From contig NZ_JAJUWT010000011.1 in assembly GCF_021390395.1 (NCBI RefSeq), positions 124,001-188,000 on the forward strand: DNA of 64,000 bases. The letters are read 5' to 3'. The translations under genes were made by a program, and so were the position numbers. A model generated the notes under the pieces. It had not been told where the DNA came from and made no database searches. It saw nothing but the letters and a program-made list of their open reading frames with translations. The stretch is from Saccharothrix sp. S26. Lineage in GTDB: Bacteria > Actinomycetota > Actinomycetes > Mycobacteriales > Pseudonocardiaceae. Below are positions 49,572 to 57,030 of this stretch, piece by piece. Numbering within the stretch: position 1 is the first letter of the stretch; every line of letters starts with the position of its first letter.

Positions 49572-51623
49572 TCAGCCGACCAGCAGGAAGCGGGCGGCGG
49601 TCCGGGCGGCTGCGGTGACCGCGGTGCGGGCGACGCCGGCCGAGTCCAGCGGGGTCGGGTCGAGGTCGGCGACGGGCACGGCGGCGTTGTCGGCGATCCG
49701 CTGAGCCGGTTCGGCGAGGGCGGCGGCGAAGGCGCGCCACCCGGCGACCTCCTCGGGGGTGCCGGTGGCGTGCCGGGCCAGGAGGGCTCCCAGCTCGGCC
49801 AGGCCCACGCCGCCGCCCCGGATCACGCCCTCGCCGGCCGCGCTGCGGACGGCGCGCACGGCGCGTTCGACGATCGGCGCGGTCGCGGCGGGGGCGCGGA
49901 TCACGGCGGCCGCCTCACCACCTCGGGACCGGCTGCCGTGGACGAAGGTCTCGCGGGAGGTGGCCACGACCTTCTCGGCCTGCCCCAACGACCGCGGGGT
50001 CGTGGTCTGGAGGAAGTCCGCGTCGAGGACCGTGCCGCCGACCGTCTCCTGGAGCTCGGTCAGCCGCCGCTGGTCGGCCACCACCGCCACGACCGGCTTG
50101 CGCGACCGCGCCAACACGGCGAGGGCGTCGTGCGGCAACGCCTCGCACACCACGAACAAGCCGACGCCGAGGAGTTCCCCGAGCACCTTCCCGACCGCGG
50201 TGGACAGGGGTCCGCTCACCAGCAGGACGCGCGGCTGCTCCAAGACCGCCTCGTCACGGGCCGGGTCGGTCACGAACACGCTGGAGGCGTACCCGCTGTC
50301 GAACCGCAGCCCTCGGCGGAGGTCGAAGTCGAGCCCGAAGCCCCGACCCTCTTCCACCAGCACGGGCCCGCGCGGCCCGGTGACCGCGACCACCCGTTCG
50401 ACCACCGAGCCGACCTCGGCGTCACCCGACGCCGCCGTCGCCACCACGCCGACGTCGCCGTCCGCCAACGGCCGCGCCACCTCGTCCGCGATCAGCTCGA
50501 CCGCGCGGTCGGCGGCGGCCGTGACGCCGCGCATCAGCCGCACCGGGTTGTGCCCGTCCCGCATCGCGTCGACCAGCCCGCCGATCGCGCCGCGGGCCAC
50601 CGCCACCGCCGACGCGGCCCCGTCGCCCGCTTCCCGCCGCACCCGGGCCACCAGGTCGCGCACGTACTCCGCGCCGAGCCAGTCGCGCGGGTCGTCCGGC
50701 TGGAACGCGGCCGCGATCGCCGACGCGTCGGACAGCTCCACCGGCCGCCGGTCCACGAACACCACGGCCCGCCGCCCCATCGGGCCCAACGTCGCGCACA
50801 CCGGCTCGGCGGCCGCCCGGAAGCCCCGCGCGACCAGCCACTGCCCGGACGTGTACGAGGCTTTGCCCCGCGGCCGGCGTCCCGCGTTCGGGCCTGCCCG
50901 CGCGATCCGCAACGGCTGCGACGAGCCGTGCGCGAAGTACTGCGGCGTCTGGTCCGGCCGGCGTGCCCGCACCTCGCCCCGCGCGTACTTGAACAGCTCG
51001 TCCGCGTCGACCCACCCGTCGCCGTCCAGATCGGCGGCCCCACTGGTCAGGCCCTCGATCAGCACGTCGGTGAACAGCGACGCGACCGGCGCGTCCAGCG
51101 ACAGCGAGTCCTGCTCGAACGCGTACTCGTAGGCGTTGGACGCGGTCATCACCACGTAGCCCGCGCCGACCTCCTCGTCCAGCACGTTCGTCCCGGCCGC
51201 CTTGAACCCCTCCGCGAACGCGCCGCTGAAGCAGCAGTCCAGCAGCAGGATCCGGCCGGACGCCCGGCAGTCCTCCAGTTGCTCGTTGAGGAACGAGCGG
51301 GGGATCGCGGTGCCGGCGGGCCGGTCCTGCTCGGTGTTCGACGCGGCGAAGTACAGCCGCCGCGCGGCCGTGGTCAGGCCGTGGCACGAGAAGTACAGCA
51401 GCACCAGGTCGTCGGCTTCACGCGGCGCGAGCACGTCCTCCACGGCGCGGCGGATCTCCTGGTCGGTCCGGTCGCGCAGCACCTGGACCGAGGTGAAGCC
51501 GCCGACGTCGGGGTCCTCCAGCACGGCGGCGAGCCGGTCCACCTCCTGCTCCGGCGCGCGCAGCCGGCTCAGCCGGACGTCCTCGTACCGACCGGTGGCG
51601 ACCAGCAGGGCGTGCCGGCCCAC
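49572..51623 (-). CDS. Caspase-like protease fused to a degenerate GroEL-type chaperonin
   Basis: 683 residues. Residues 1-240 form a peptidase C14 domain: catalytic H81 (YFSCHG) and C131 (LLLDCCFSG), and a canonical EF-hand loop DLDGDGWVDADE at 198-209. Residues 270-683 follow GroEL co-linearly: ATLGPMGRRAVVF (278-290, GroEL TLGPKGRNV), VRLMRGV (361-367), ATAASGDAEVGSVV (395-408), VLVEEGRGFGLDFDLRRGLR (421-440), YASSVFVTDPARDEAVLEQP (445-464), SLGQAEKVV (545-553) and AGEGVIRGGGVGL (596-608). The ATPase residues are lost: GDGTTT is GDGAAS and the Asp398 site is Arg. GTG 51623 is 1 nt after the EACC1-like stop. Probably a conflict/cell-suicide effector. Confidence 0.85.
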   Translation of the reverse strand: MGRHALLVATGRYEDVRLSRLRAPEQEVDRLAAVLEDPDVGGFTSVQVLRDRTDQEIRRAVEDVLAPREADDLVLLYFSCHGLTTAARRLYFAASNTEQDRPAGTAIPRSFLNEQLEDCRASGRILLLDCCFSGAFAEGFKAAGTNVLDEEVGAGYVVMTASNAYEYAFEQDSLSLDAPVASLFTDVLIEGLTSGAADLDGDGWVDADELFKYARGEVRARRPDQTPQYFAHGSSQPLRIARAGPNAGRRPRGKASYTSGQWLVARGFRAAAEPVCATLGPMGRRAVVFVDRRPVELSDASAIAAAFQPDDPRDWLGAEYVRDLVARVRREAGDGAASAVAVARGAIGGLVDAMRDGHNPVRLMRGVTAAADRAVELIADEVARPLADGDVGVVATAASGDAEVGSVVERVVAVTGPRGPVLVEEGRGFGLDFDLRRGLRFDSGYASSVFVTDPARDEAVLEQPRVLLVSGPLSTAVGKVLGELLGVGLFVVCEALPHDALAVLARSRKPVVAVVADQRRLTELQETVGGTVLDADFLQTTTPRSLGQAEKVVATSRETFVHGSRSRGGEAAAVIRAPAATAPIVERAVRAVRSAAGEGVIRGGGVGLAELGALLARHATGTPEEVAGWRAFAAALAEPAQRIADNAAVPVADLDPTPLDSAGVARTAVTAAARTAARFLLVG

Positions 51624-51624
51624 C

Positions 51625-51984
51625 TCACCCCTCGCCCTCGCGCTCGCGCAGCCACGCCTCCAGCAGCGCCTTCTGCGAGCGGGCGTCCACGCCCTCGACG
51701 GTGATCTCGTCGTCGCCGTCCTTGATCGTCACCTTGCGGGCGCTGCCGCGCTGCACGAACGACGTGACGACGGACGCGACGGCGGCGGCCACCGCGGCGG
51801 GCAGCGCGCCGTTGAGCACGAGTTCGGCCAGGGTCGCGCCGGCTCCGCTCTTCGCGCCGTCCGGCGACTCGGCGGGCGCGGGCCGCGCGTCGACCTTCGC
51901 GCCCCTGACCAGCTCTTGCAGCAACTGGCTCGTCGCCGAGGCGGCTTGGCCCGGCGCGTCGATGAACAAGCGGAAGTCCGCCAC
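51625..51984 (-). CDS. EACC1-like small protein, partner of the caspase
   Basis: 119 residues from GTG 51984, chosen because GGGGAGGA lies 5-6 nt upstream. Helical N-terminus (DFRLFIDAPGQAASATSQLLQELVRG), an Ala/Pro/Gly linker, a hydrophobic segment (LVLNGALPAAVAAAVASVVTSFV) and a short C-terminal domain (RKVTIKDGDDEITVEGVDARSQKALLEAWL). This order matches the effector-associated constant component (EACC1) that accompanies many caspase and other effectors in predicted conflict systems. It directly precedes, and is translationally coupled to, the caspase-chaperonin gene. It could tether or hold the effector at the membrane. Confidence 0.75.
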   Translation of the reverse strand: MADFRLFIDAPGQAASATSQLLQELVRGAKVDARPAPAESPDGAKSGAGATLAELVLNGALPAAVAAAVASVVTSFVQRGSARKVTIKDGDDEITVEGVDARSQKALLEAWLREREGEG

Positions 51985-52170
51985 TGATCCTCCCCGGTAG
52001 AACACGATCATCCCGCAACCAGGCCCTCGGACCGGTAGTCCACGTCACAACGCAACGTTCTTCGGGTCAACCCCGCGATTTGCACAACGAATCGCCATTA
52101 CGAGGGCGTCATATGATCGAGCTTCGCCGGTACAGGCCACTCTGAGCTGCTGATCCGACCGACCTGGGGT

Positions 52171-52176
52171 TACCCT
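52171..52176 (+). promoter_or_regulatory. -10 element for leaderless arcA transcript
   Basis: TACCCT ends 7 nt before the GTG start of arcA, with no ribosome site between. Confidence 0.45.
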
Positions 52177-52183
52177 CGGGGAC

Positions 52184-53431
52184 GTGACTGCGCACATCGC
52201 CCAGACCGCGTCCACCGACGGCGAGCCGGCACCCGCGCCGCGCGTCGACAGCGAAGTCGGCCCCCTGCGCACGGTGCTGCTGCACCGGCCCGGGGCCGAG
52301 CTCAAACGGCTCACCCCGCGCAACAACGACCAGTTGCTGTTCGACGGCGTGCCGTGGGTCGACCGGGCCCAGGAGGAGCACGACGCGTTCGCCGAGCTGC
52401 TGCGCGGGCGCGGCGTCGAGGTGCTGCTGCTGGCCGACCTGCTGGTCGACGCGCTGCACGACGACCGGGCCCGGATCGCGGGCATCCACAGCGCGGTCAA
52501 CGAGCGACGGTTGGGCATCGACCTGGCCGACGCGCTGCGCTCGCACCTGGCGTCGATCAGCCCGGACCAGCTGGCCACCGCGTTGATGACCGGCATGACG
52601 TTCGAGGAGCTGCCCGCCGCGGAGGGCGCGTCGCTGGTGCGCAAGATGCACCACCCGATCGACTTCGCGGTCGACCCGCTGCCGAACCTGCTGTTCACCC
52701 GCGACTCGTCGGTGTGGGTGGGCGACCGGGTCGCGATCACGTCGCTGGCGCTGCCCGCGCGCGACCGGGAGACCGCGCTGACGGACCTGATCTACGCCTA
52801 CCACCCGCGGTTCCGCAAGACCGGCCGCGCCTACGGGGCGCACTCCGCGCCGGTCGAGGGCGGTGACGTGCTGCTGCTCGCGCCGGGCGTGCTGGCGATC
52901 GGCGTCGGCGAGCGGACCACGCCGGCGGGCGCGGAGTCGTTCGCCCGGTCCGCGCTGGCCGACGGCCTGGCCCACACCGTGCTGGCGGTGCCGATCACGC
53001 AGGAGCGGGCGACCATGCACTTGGACACGGTGTGCACGATGGTCGACCGGGACGCCGTGGTGATGTACCCGGCGGTGCGGGACAACCTGTTCGCCTTCCC
53101 CGTGCGGTCCGACGGCGCGGGCGGCGTCGTGGTGGACGACCGGCGGCCGTTCCTGGACGCGGCGGCCGAGGCGATGGGCATCGAGAAGCTGCGCGTGATC
53201 GACACCGGGCTCGACCCGGTGACCGCCGAACGCGAGCAGTGGGACGACGGGAACAACACGCTGGCCGTCGGGCCGGGCCTCGTCGTGGCTTACGAGCGGA
53301 ACGTGGAGACGAACGCGCGCCTGGAGGACGCGGGCGTCGAGGTGATCCGGATCAGCGGCTCCGAGCTGGGCTCCGGCCGGGGCGGGCCGCGCTGCATGTC
53401 GTGCCCGATCGACCGCGCGCCACTGGTCTGA
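52184..53431 (+). CDS. arcA: Arginine deiminase
   Basis: 415 residues: [23 protein letters not shown] at the N-terminus, [46 protein letters not shown] and, at the C-terminus, [18 protein letters not shown] with the catalytic Cys. It hydrolyses arginine to citrulline and ammonia. The rest of the arc pathway (ornithine transcarbamylase, carbamate kinase) is not beside it, so it may serve acid resistance or citrulline supply rather than fermentation. It is divergent from the EACC1/caspase operon. A strong terminator follows. Confidence 0.94.
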   Translation: MTAHIAQTASTDGEPAPAPRVDSEVGPLRTVLLHRPGAELKRLTPRNNDQLLFDGVPWVDRAQEEHDAFAELLRGRGVEVLLLADLLVDALHDDRARIAGIHSAVNERRLGIDLADALRSHLASISPDQLATALMTGMTFEELPAAEGASLVRKMHHPIDFAVDPLPNLLFTRDSSVWVGDRVAITSLALPARDRETALTDLIYAYHPRFRKTGRAYGAHSAPVEGGDVLLLAPGVLAIGVGERTTPAGAESFARSALADGLAHTVLAVPITQERATMHLDTVCTMVDRDAVVMYPAVRDNLFAFPVRSDGAGGVVVDDRRPFLDAAAEAMGIEKLRVIDTGLDPVTAEREQWDDGNNTLAVGPGLVVAYERNVETNARLEDAGVEVIRISGSELGSGRGGPRCMSCPIDRAPLV

Positions 53432-53440
53432 ACGAATGCC

Positions 53441-53478
53441 GGAAAGGGTTGCCTAAGCTTTCTTCGGCAACCCTTTCC
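53441..53478 (+). terminator. Rho-independent-type terminator of arcA
   Basis: GGAAAGGGTTGCC (53441-53453) pairs perfectly with GGCAACCCTTTCC (53466-53478) around a 12-nt loop, then TTACC follows. Confidence 0.85.
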
Positions 53479-53497
53479 TTACCTTCGTAAGCCTTAC
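53478..53497. promoter_or_regulatory. Alternating CTTAC/GTAAG half-sites upstream of ferritin
   Basis: CTTAC (53478-53482), GTAAG (53487-53491) and CTTAC (53493-53497) form two overlapping inverted repeats. They are upstream of the ferritin -10 (TATTCT, 53526-53531) and 41 nt before its ATG. They resemble, but do not match well, an iron box. Confidence 0.4.
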
Positions 53498-53537
53498 CTG
53501 CAATGCATTAAAGCGCACTTCCGGTTATTCTGCTGAC

Positions 53538-54098
53538 ATGGCTGTCAACTTGAAGAAGATTTCCGCCGCGCGTTCCTCGAAGTTCCACGGCCTGCTTCAG
53601 GAGCAGGTGCGCAACGAGTTCACGGCCTCGCAGCAGTACGTGGCCATCGCGGTCTGGTTCGACGCCAACGACCTGCCGCGCCTCGCGTCGCACTTCTACA
53701 AGCAGGCGCTGGAAGAGCGCAACCACGCGATGATGATCGTGCAGTACCTGATGGACAACGGACTGCCGGTGTCCATTCCCGGGGTGGACGACGTGCGCAA
53801 CGACTTCACCGCGCCGCGGGAGCCGGTCGCGCTCGCGCTGGAGCAGGAGAAGAACGTCACCGAGCAGATCGTGGCGCTGGCCAAGACGGCCCGCGACGAG
53901 GGCGACTACATCGGCGAGCAGTTCCTCCAGTGGTTCCTGAAGGAGCAGGTGGAGGAGGTCGCGTCGATGAGCACGCTGCTCACCGTGATCGACCGCGCCG
54001 ACGGCAACCTGTTCCACGTGGAGAACTTCCTGACCCGCGAGTCCGTGGGCGAGGAGGCCGACGGCGGCGCGCCCAGGGCCGCGGGCGGCGCCCTGTAG
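53538..54098 (+). CDS. bfrB: Ferritin (BfrB-type)
   Basis: 186 residues. The ferroxidase helix-1 region is KFHGLLQEQVRNEFTASQQYVAIAVWF, then LPRLASHFYKQALEERNHAMM (Glu-x2-His ferroxidase ligands), EQIVALAKTARDEGDYIGEQFLQWFLKEQVEEV and the C-terminal tail GAPRAAGGAL. The tail and the whole chain closely follow mycobacterial BfrB (ending GAPHAAGGRL as I recall). It stores iron as a 24-mer ferric core. A TATTCT hexamer 6 nt before the ATG suggests a leaderless transcript. Probably iron-regulated. Confidence 0.95.
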   Translation: MAVNLKKISAARSSKFHGLLQEQVRNEFTASQQYVAIAVWFDANDLPRLASHFYKQALEERNHAMMIVQYLMDNGLPVSIPGVDDVRNDFTAPREPVALALEQEKNVTEQIVALAKTARDEGDYIGEQFLQWFLKEQVEEVASMSTLLTVIDRADGNLFHVENFLTRESVGEEADGGAPRAAGGAL

Positions 54099-54120
54099 GA
54101 ACCCACCGACGACAGCGGAC

Positions 54121-54151
54121 GACGCCCGTCACCTCCCCGGTGGCGGGCGTC
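54121..54151. terminator. Bidirectional terminator after ferritin
   Basis: GACGCCCGTCACC (54121-54133) pairs with GGTGGCGGGCGTC (54139-54151) with one G-T wobble, between the ferritin stop and the convergent lipoprotein stop. Confidence 0.75.
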
Positions 54152-54160
54152 GCGGCGTGG

Positions 54161-54646
54161 TCAGGTCAGGCAGCCCCGGTCGGCCCGGACCAGGCCGATG
54201 CCGGTGAGCGTGTCGCCCGCGTTCTCGAAGAAGAACTTGTACCCGGTCTCGGCGTCCAGCGGCCGGACGAAGCCGTGCGGGTACTGCTCCACGCCGGGGT
54301 AGACCTCGTGCATGCGCGTCCGCGAGTCGCCGATGCGCAGCCCCTCGGGCGTGCGGGCGTCCGCGTCGACCCGGATCTCCACCGCCACGCCGTCCTGGAG
54401 GCCGACCCAGCCGCGCACGGCCTTCAGCTCCCGGATCACGCAGGAGAACTCCGGCGTGGTCACGTCGCCGCCGATCTCGCCGGTGGCCTCCAGCTCGGCC
54501 GACGTCATGCCCAGCCGCACCGCCCCGACGCCGCGCGAGTCGAGCACGGCCGTGCCACCCGCCCCGGACGTCGCGGTGACGTCCCGGGCGGGCGGCTCGC
54601 AGGCGGTGAGCAGGAGGAGAACCGCCAGCACGACCAGCTGCCTCAT
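54161..54646 (-). CDS. Lipoprotein with the SigE-operon paralogous domain
   Basis: 161 residues. MRQLVVLAVLLLLTACEPP is a lipoprotein signal with lipobox LTAC, so Cys16 is probably lipidated and the protein held on the outer face of the membrane. The mature domain begins GVGAVRLGMTSAELEATGEI and has two Cys (FSCVIREL; DRGCLT). The same domain start, G(V)xxxxxGMTxxELxxTGxx, is present in the two genes upstream (54682-55296, 55293-56042), defining a small paralogous family. Fourth and last gene after the sigma factor. Function unknown. Confidence 0.65.
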   Translation of the reverse strand: MRQLVVLAVLLLLTACEPPARDVTATSGAGGTAVLDSRGVGAVRLGMTSAELEATGEIGGDVTTPEFSCVIRELKAVRGWVGLQDGVAVEIRVDADARTPEGLRIGDSRTRMHEVYPGVEQYPHGFVRPLDAETGYKFFFENAGDTLTGIGLVRADRGCLT

Positions 54647-54681
54647 CGGTCCATCCTCCGCTCGGACCTACCCGCGGCGCA

Positions 54682-55296
54682 TCAGCTGAAGCATGCCTGA
54701 CCCCGGCGGGTCAGCGAGGTGCTGCCCCGGAACGTGTACCTCACGTCGTCGCTCACCCACACCCGGAAGGCGGCCACCACACCGCCGCCGTTCTCCCAGG
54801 GCTCACCGGCCGGGTACGTCCGGGCCAGCCGCGCGTCGGCGGGACCGATGTCGACCGGCAGCCCCTCGGCGGTCACCGCGCCGTACTCCACCAGGATCGC
54901 CATCAGGCCCTTGCCGTCCTGGATCCACGCGGAGCCGTTGCCGGACTTCAGCGGGTACATGTCGCACTCCGCGCTCATCCGCGTCGTCGGCTCCCCGACC
55001 AGGCCGGTCGCCAGGAGCTGCTCGCGGGTCATGCCGAGCTTGATCACACCGAGCCCGTCGTGGCCGAGCACCGGCGTCGTGTCCACCACCACGGTCTCCT
55101 CCACGGTGCTGGTCACCGTGGACCGCACCGTGACGGTGCTCGGCGCGGCGGCCGACGTGCTCGACGGCACGGTGGTCGAAGCCGCCGCGGTCGTCGTCGG
55201 CACCGCGGACGACGCCGTACCGATCGACGCGTCCTGCGCCGTGCAGGCCATCATCGCCACACCCGCCAGTGCCAGCACCACGCCCATGACCTTCAT
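54682..55296 (-). CDS. Lipoprotein with the SigE-operon paralogous domain
   Basis: 204 residues. Signal MKVMGVVLALAGVAMMACTAQ with lipobox MMAC, a Thr/Ser/Ala-rich spacer (about 30-72), then LGVIKLGMTREQLLATGLVGEP with Cys (AECDMYPLKSGNG) and a terminal RRGQACFS. Its ATG overlaps the stop of the upstream membrane protein gene (ATGA), so the two are co-translated. The low-complexity spacer should extend the domain away from the membrane. Related to its neighbours by the GMT-x2-(E/Q)-x3-TG motif. Confidence 0.65.
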   Translation of the reverse strand: MKVMGVVLALAGVAMMACTAQDASIGTASSAVPTTTAAASTTVPSSTSAAAPSTVTVRSTVTSTVEETVVVDTTPVLGHDGLGVIKLGMTREQLLATGLVGEPTTRMSAECDMYPLKSGNGSAWIQDGKGLMAILVEYGAVTAEGLPVDIGPADARLARTYPAGEPWENGGGVVAAFRVWVSDDVRYTFRGSTSLTRRGQACFS

Positions 55297-56042
55297 CGCT
55301 GTTCCCCCTGTTGTGCGCAGTCGGCGGTCAGCCGCTGCATCCGGATCTCGACCACCCGCTCCGCGTCCAGCACGAACACGTACTGCCAGCCGACGTCCCC
55401 CGTCATGGCCACGCTGAAGCGGTCCCCCCCGTAACCCAGCTCCCCGGCCGGGTACTTCTCCCGCACCTCGGCCAGCGGCGCGCCGACCCCGATGCCCGCC
55501 GACGTCCTGCCACCCGCCGGCAGCTTGATCCGCACGACGCCCCGCCCCCGCGCCACCAGCACGGCGTTCACCGTGCCCGGATCACTCGTCCAGGTGAACG
55601 CGGCGCACTCGCCGCCCGCCGCCCGCGTCACCAGGCCGGTGCCGGCCACCTCCTGCTCGGTCATGCCGAACTTCACCGGCCCGTAGCCCAGGTCCGGCCG
55701 CGACGGCCCCTTGGTCACCGTCACCGTGACCGTCTCCACCACGGTGTGCGGCGGCACCTCCACGGTCGTCCCCCCGGACGCCGCGACGGTGGTCGACGTG
55801 GTCGTGGTGGTGGTCAGCGGCACGGCGGGGTCCACGGGCGGCAGGCTCAACGAGCCGCTCAACGCGGTCACGCCCCACCCGCTCGCCACCAGCGCGACCG
55901 CCGTGGCCACGCCCACCACCGCGGTCCGCCGGCGACGCACCCGGCGCGCACCCGCCACGACCACCTCGGTCGCGTCCGGCCTCACGGCCAGGTCCAGCCG
56001 GTCGTCCCGCAGCAACCGGCCCAGTTCCTCCTCGATGTTCAC
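55293..56042 (-). CDS. Anti-sigma-like membrane protein with the paralogous domain
   Basis: 249 residues: a short cytoplasmic N-terminus (NIEEELGRLLRDDRLDLAVRPDATEVVVAGARRVRRRR), one membrane helix (AVVGVATAVALVASGWGVTAL), a Thr/Val-rich spacer and an extracytoplasmic domain beginning YGPVKFGMTEQEVAGTGLV with Cys at GGECAAF and TADCAQQ. Its GTG overlaps the sigma-factor stop (GTGA). Position and topology fit an anti-sigma factor or membrane sensor for that sigma factor, but no zinc anti-sigma (HxxxCxxC) motif is present. The cytoplasmic segment is only about 40 residues. Confidence 0.6.
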   Translation of the reverse strand: MNIEEELGRLLRDDRLDLAVRPDATEVVVAGARRVRRRRTAVVGVATAVALVASGWGVTALSGSLSLPPVDPAVPLTTTTTTSTTVAASGGTTVEVPPHTVVETVTVTVTKGPSRPDLGYGPVKFGMTEQEVAGTGLVTRAAGGECAAFTWTSDPGTVNAVLVARGRGVVRIKLPAGGRTSAGIGVGAPLAEVREKYPAGELGYGGDRFSVAMTGDVGWQYVFVLDAERVVEIRMQRLTADCAQQGEQR

Positions 56043-56560
56043 CCCGACTCCCCCAGTCGTGCGCGCAAGGTCGCCATGGCCTTGCTGTTCTGGCTCTTGA
56101 CCGTGCCCGCGGACACGCCGAGCGCGTGGGCGATCTCGGCCTCGGACAGGCCGTCGTAGAAGCGCAGCACCACCACGGCCCGCTGACGCGGCGGCAGCGC
56201 GCGCAACGCCTGCCACAGCGGCTCGTGCTCCAGCCGGTCCTGGCCCACCGCGGCGACCGCGTCCGGGAACTCCGCCACCAGGTCCTCGCGCCGCCGACGC
56301 CGCCACCGGCTGGTGTTGGCGTTCGCCATGGACCGCCGCACGTACGCCAGGGGCTCGCCCTTGCGCAGCACCCCCGACCACCGCGCGCCGACCTTCTCCA
56401 GCACCGACTGCACCAGGTCGCCCGCGTCGTGCGGGTTGCCGGTCAACGCGTGCCCGTAGCGCACCAGCCCCGGCAACGACATCCGCACGAACTCGGCGAA
56501 GTCGGCCGTCGTCCCCCCGCCACGATCGGTGGCCCTCTCCCCCGGCAAGACCGCGGTCAC
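56039..56560 (-). CDS. SigE-family ECF RNA polymerase sigma factor
   Basis: 173 residues. Region 2 reads RYGHALTGNPHDAGDLVQSVLEKVGARW and then PLAYVRRSMANANTSRWRRRRRE; region 4 reads ALRALPPRQRAVVVLRFYDGLSEAEIAHALGVSAGTVKSQNSKAMATLRARL. This is the SigE-family group of actinobacterial ECF factors. It heads the four-gene operon with the membrane protein and two lipoproteins that share one extracytoplasmic domain, so these are likely its signal-input or target genes. Confidence 0.9.
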   Translation of the reverse strand: MTAVLPGERATDRGGGTTADFAEFVRMSLPGLVRYGHALTGNPHDAGDLVQSVLEKVGARWSGVLRKGEPLAYVRRSMANANTSRWRRRRREDLVAEFPDAVAAVGQDRLEHEPLWQALRALPPRQRAVVVLRFYDGLSEAEIAHALGVSAGTVKSQNSKAMATLRARLGESG

Positions 56561-56573
56561 CTCGAAACCCCCT

Positions 56574-56601
56574 CCGGCGGTGGCCCCTCAGCCACCGTCG
56601 G
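56574..56601. terminator. Stem-loop between the DUF952 gene and the sigma-factor operon
   Basis: CCGGCGGTGGC (56574-56584) pairs with GCCACCGTCGG (56591-56601) with one mismatch and a 6-nt loop. It lies after the DUF952 stop and before the sigma-factor start. Confidence 0.55.
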
Positions 56602-56645
56602 AGAGGACACGCTCGAAAGGGGGTGTCGGTTGCCTCAGACCGAGG

Positions 56646-56969
56646 TCACAAAACGGGCAGCGGCCGGAACGCGCCGTCGGCGTCCGGGGTGAACTCGTGC
56701 ACGGCCACCACCGCGTCGGCCGGGATCGGCCCGTAGACGTGCGGGAACCACGGGCCGTCCTCGGTCTCGCCCGGCTCCCACAGCACGGGCAGGCCCTCGG
56801 GGTCGACCACGAGCAGCACGAGGTCGTGCCGGTCGCGGTACAGGCGGTTGGCGGGCAGGTGCACCGTGCCCGGGTCCGAGCAGTGCACGAAACCGTCCAG
56901 GTCGAGCGGGATCGCGCCCTCCTCGCGGGCACGCCGCCAGTCCGCCTTCGTGCTGATCCGCAGGATCAC
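56646..56969 (-). CDS. DUF952 family protein
   Basis: 107 residues: ILRISTKADWRRAREEGAI at the start, then DGFVHCSDPGTVHLPANRLY, LVLLVVDPEGL and FPHVYGPIPADAVVAV. This is the DUF952 pattern (FIHCS/FVHCS, FPHxYGP), a small soluble fold possibly related to glutathione S-transferase-associated or ADP-ribosyl-binding proteins. Substrate unknown. GTG start. Full family length. Confidence 0.88.
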   Translation of the reverse strand: MILRISTKADWRRAREEGAIPLDLDGFVHCSDPGTVHLPANRLYRDRHDLVLLVVDPEGLPVLWEPGETEDGPWFPHVYGPIPADAVVAVHEFTPDADGAFRPLPVL

Positions 56970-56982
56970 GCCGACTCCTCAC

Positions 56983-57028
56983 TTGTCCACAGGAACCTGT
57001 GGACAAAGCTGGGGATACCTGTGGACAG
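56983..57028. promoter_or_regulatory. DnaA-box cluster with a long palindrome
   Basis: TTGTCCACA (56983-56991) and its exact complement TGTGGACAA (56998-57006) form an 11-bp-arm palindrome with a 2-nt centre, then TGTGGACAG at 57020-57028. The first two match the actinobacterial DnaA-box consensus exactly. The cluster sits in the 61-nt gap between DUF952 and the SEC-C gene. Confidence 0.6.
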
Positions 57029-57030
57029 GT

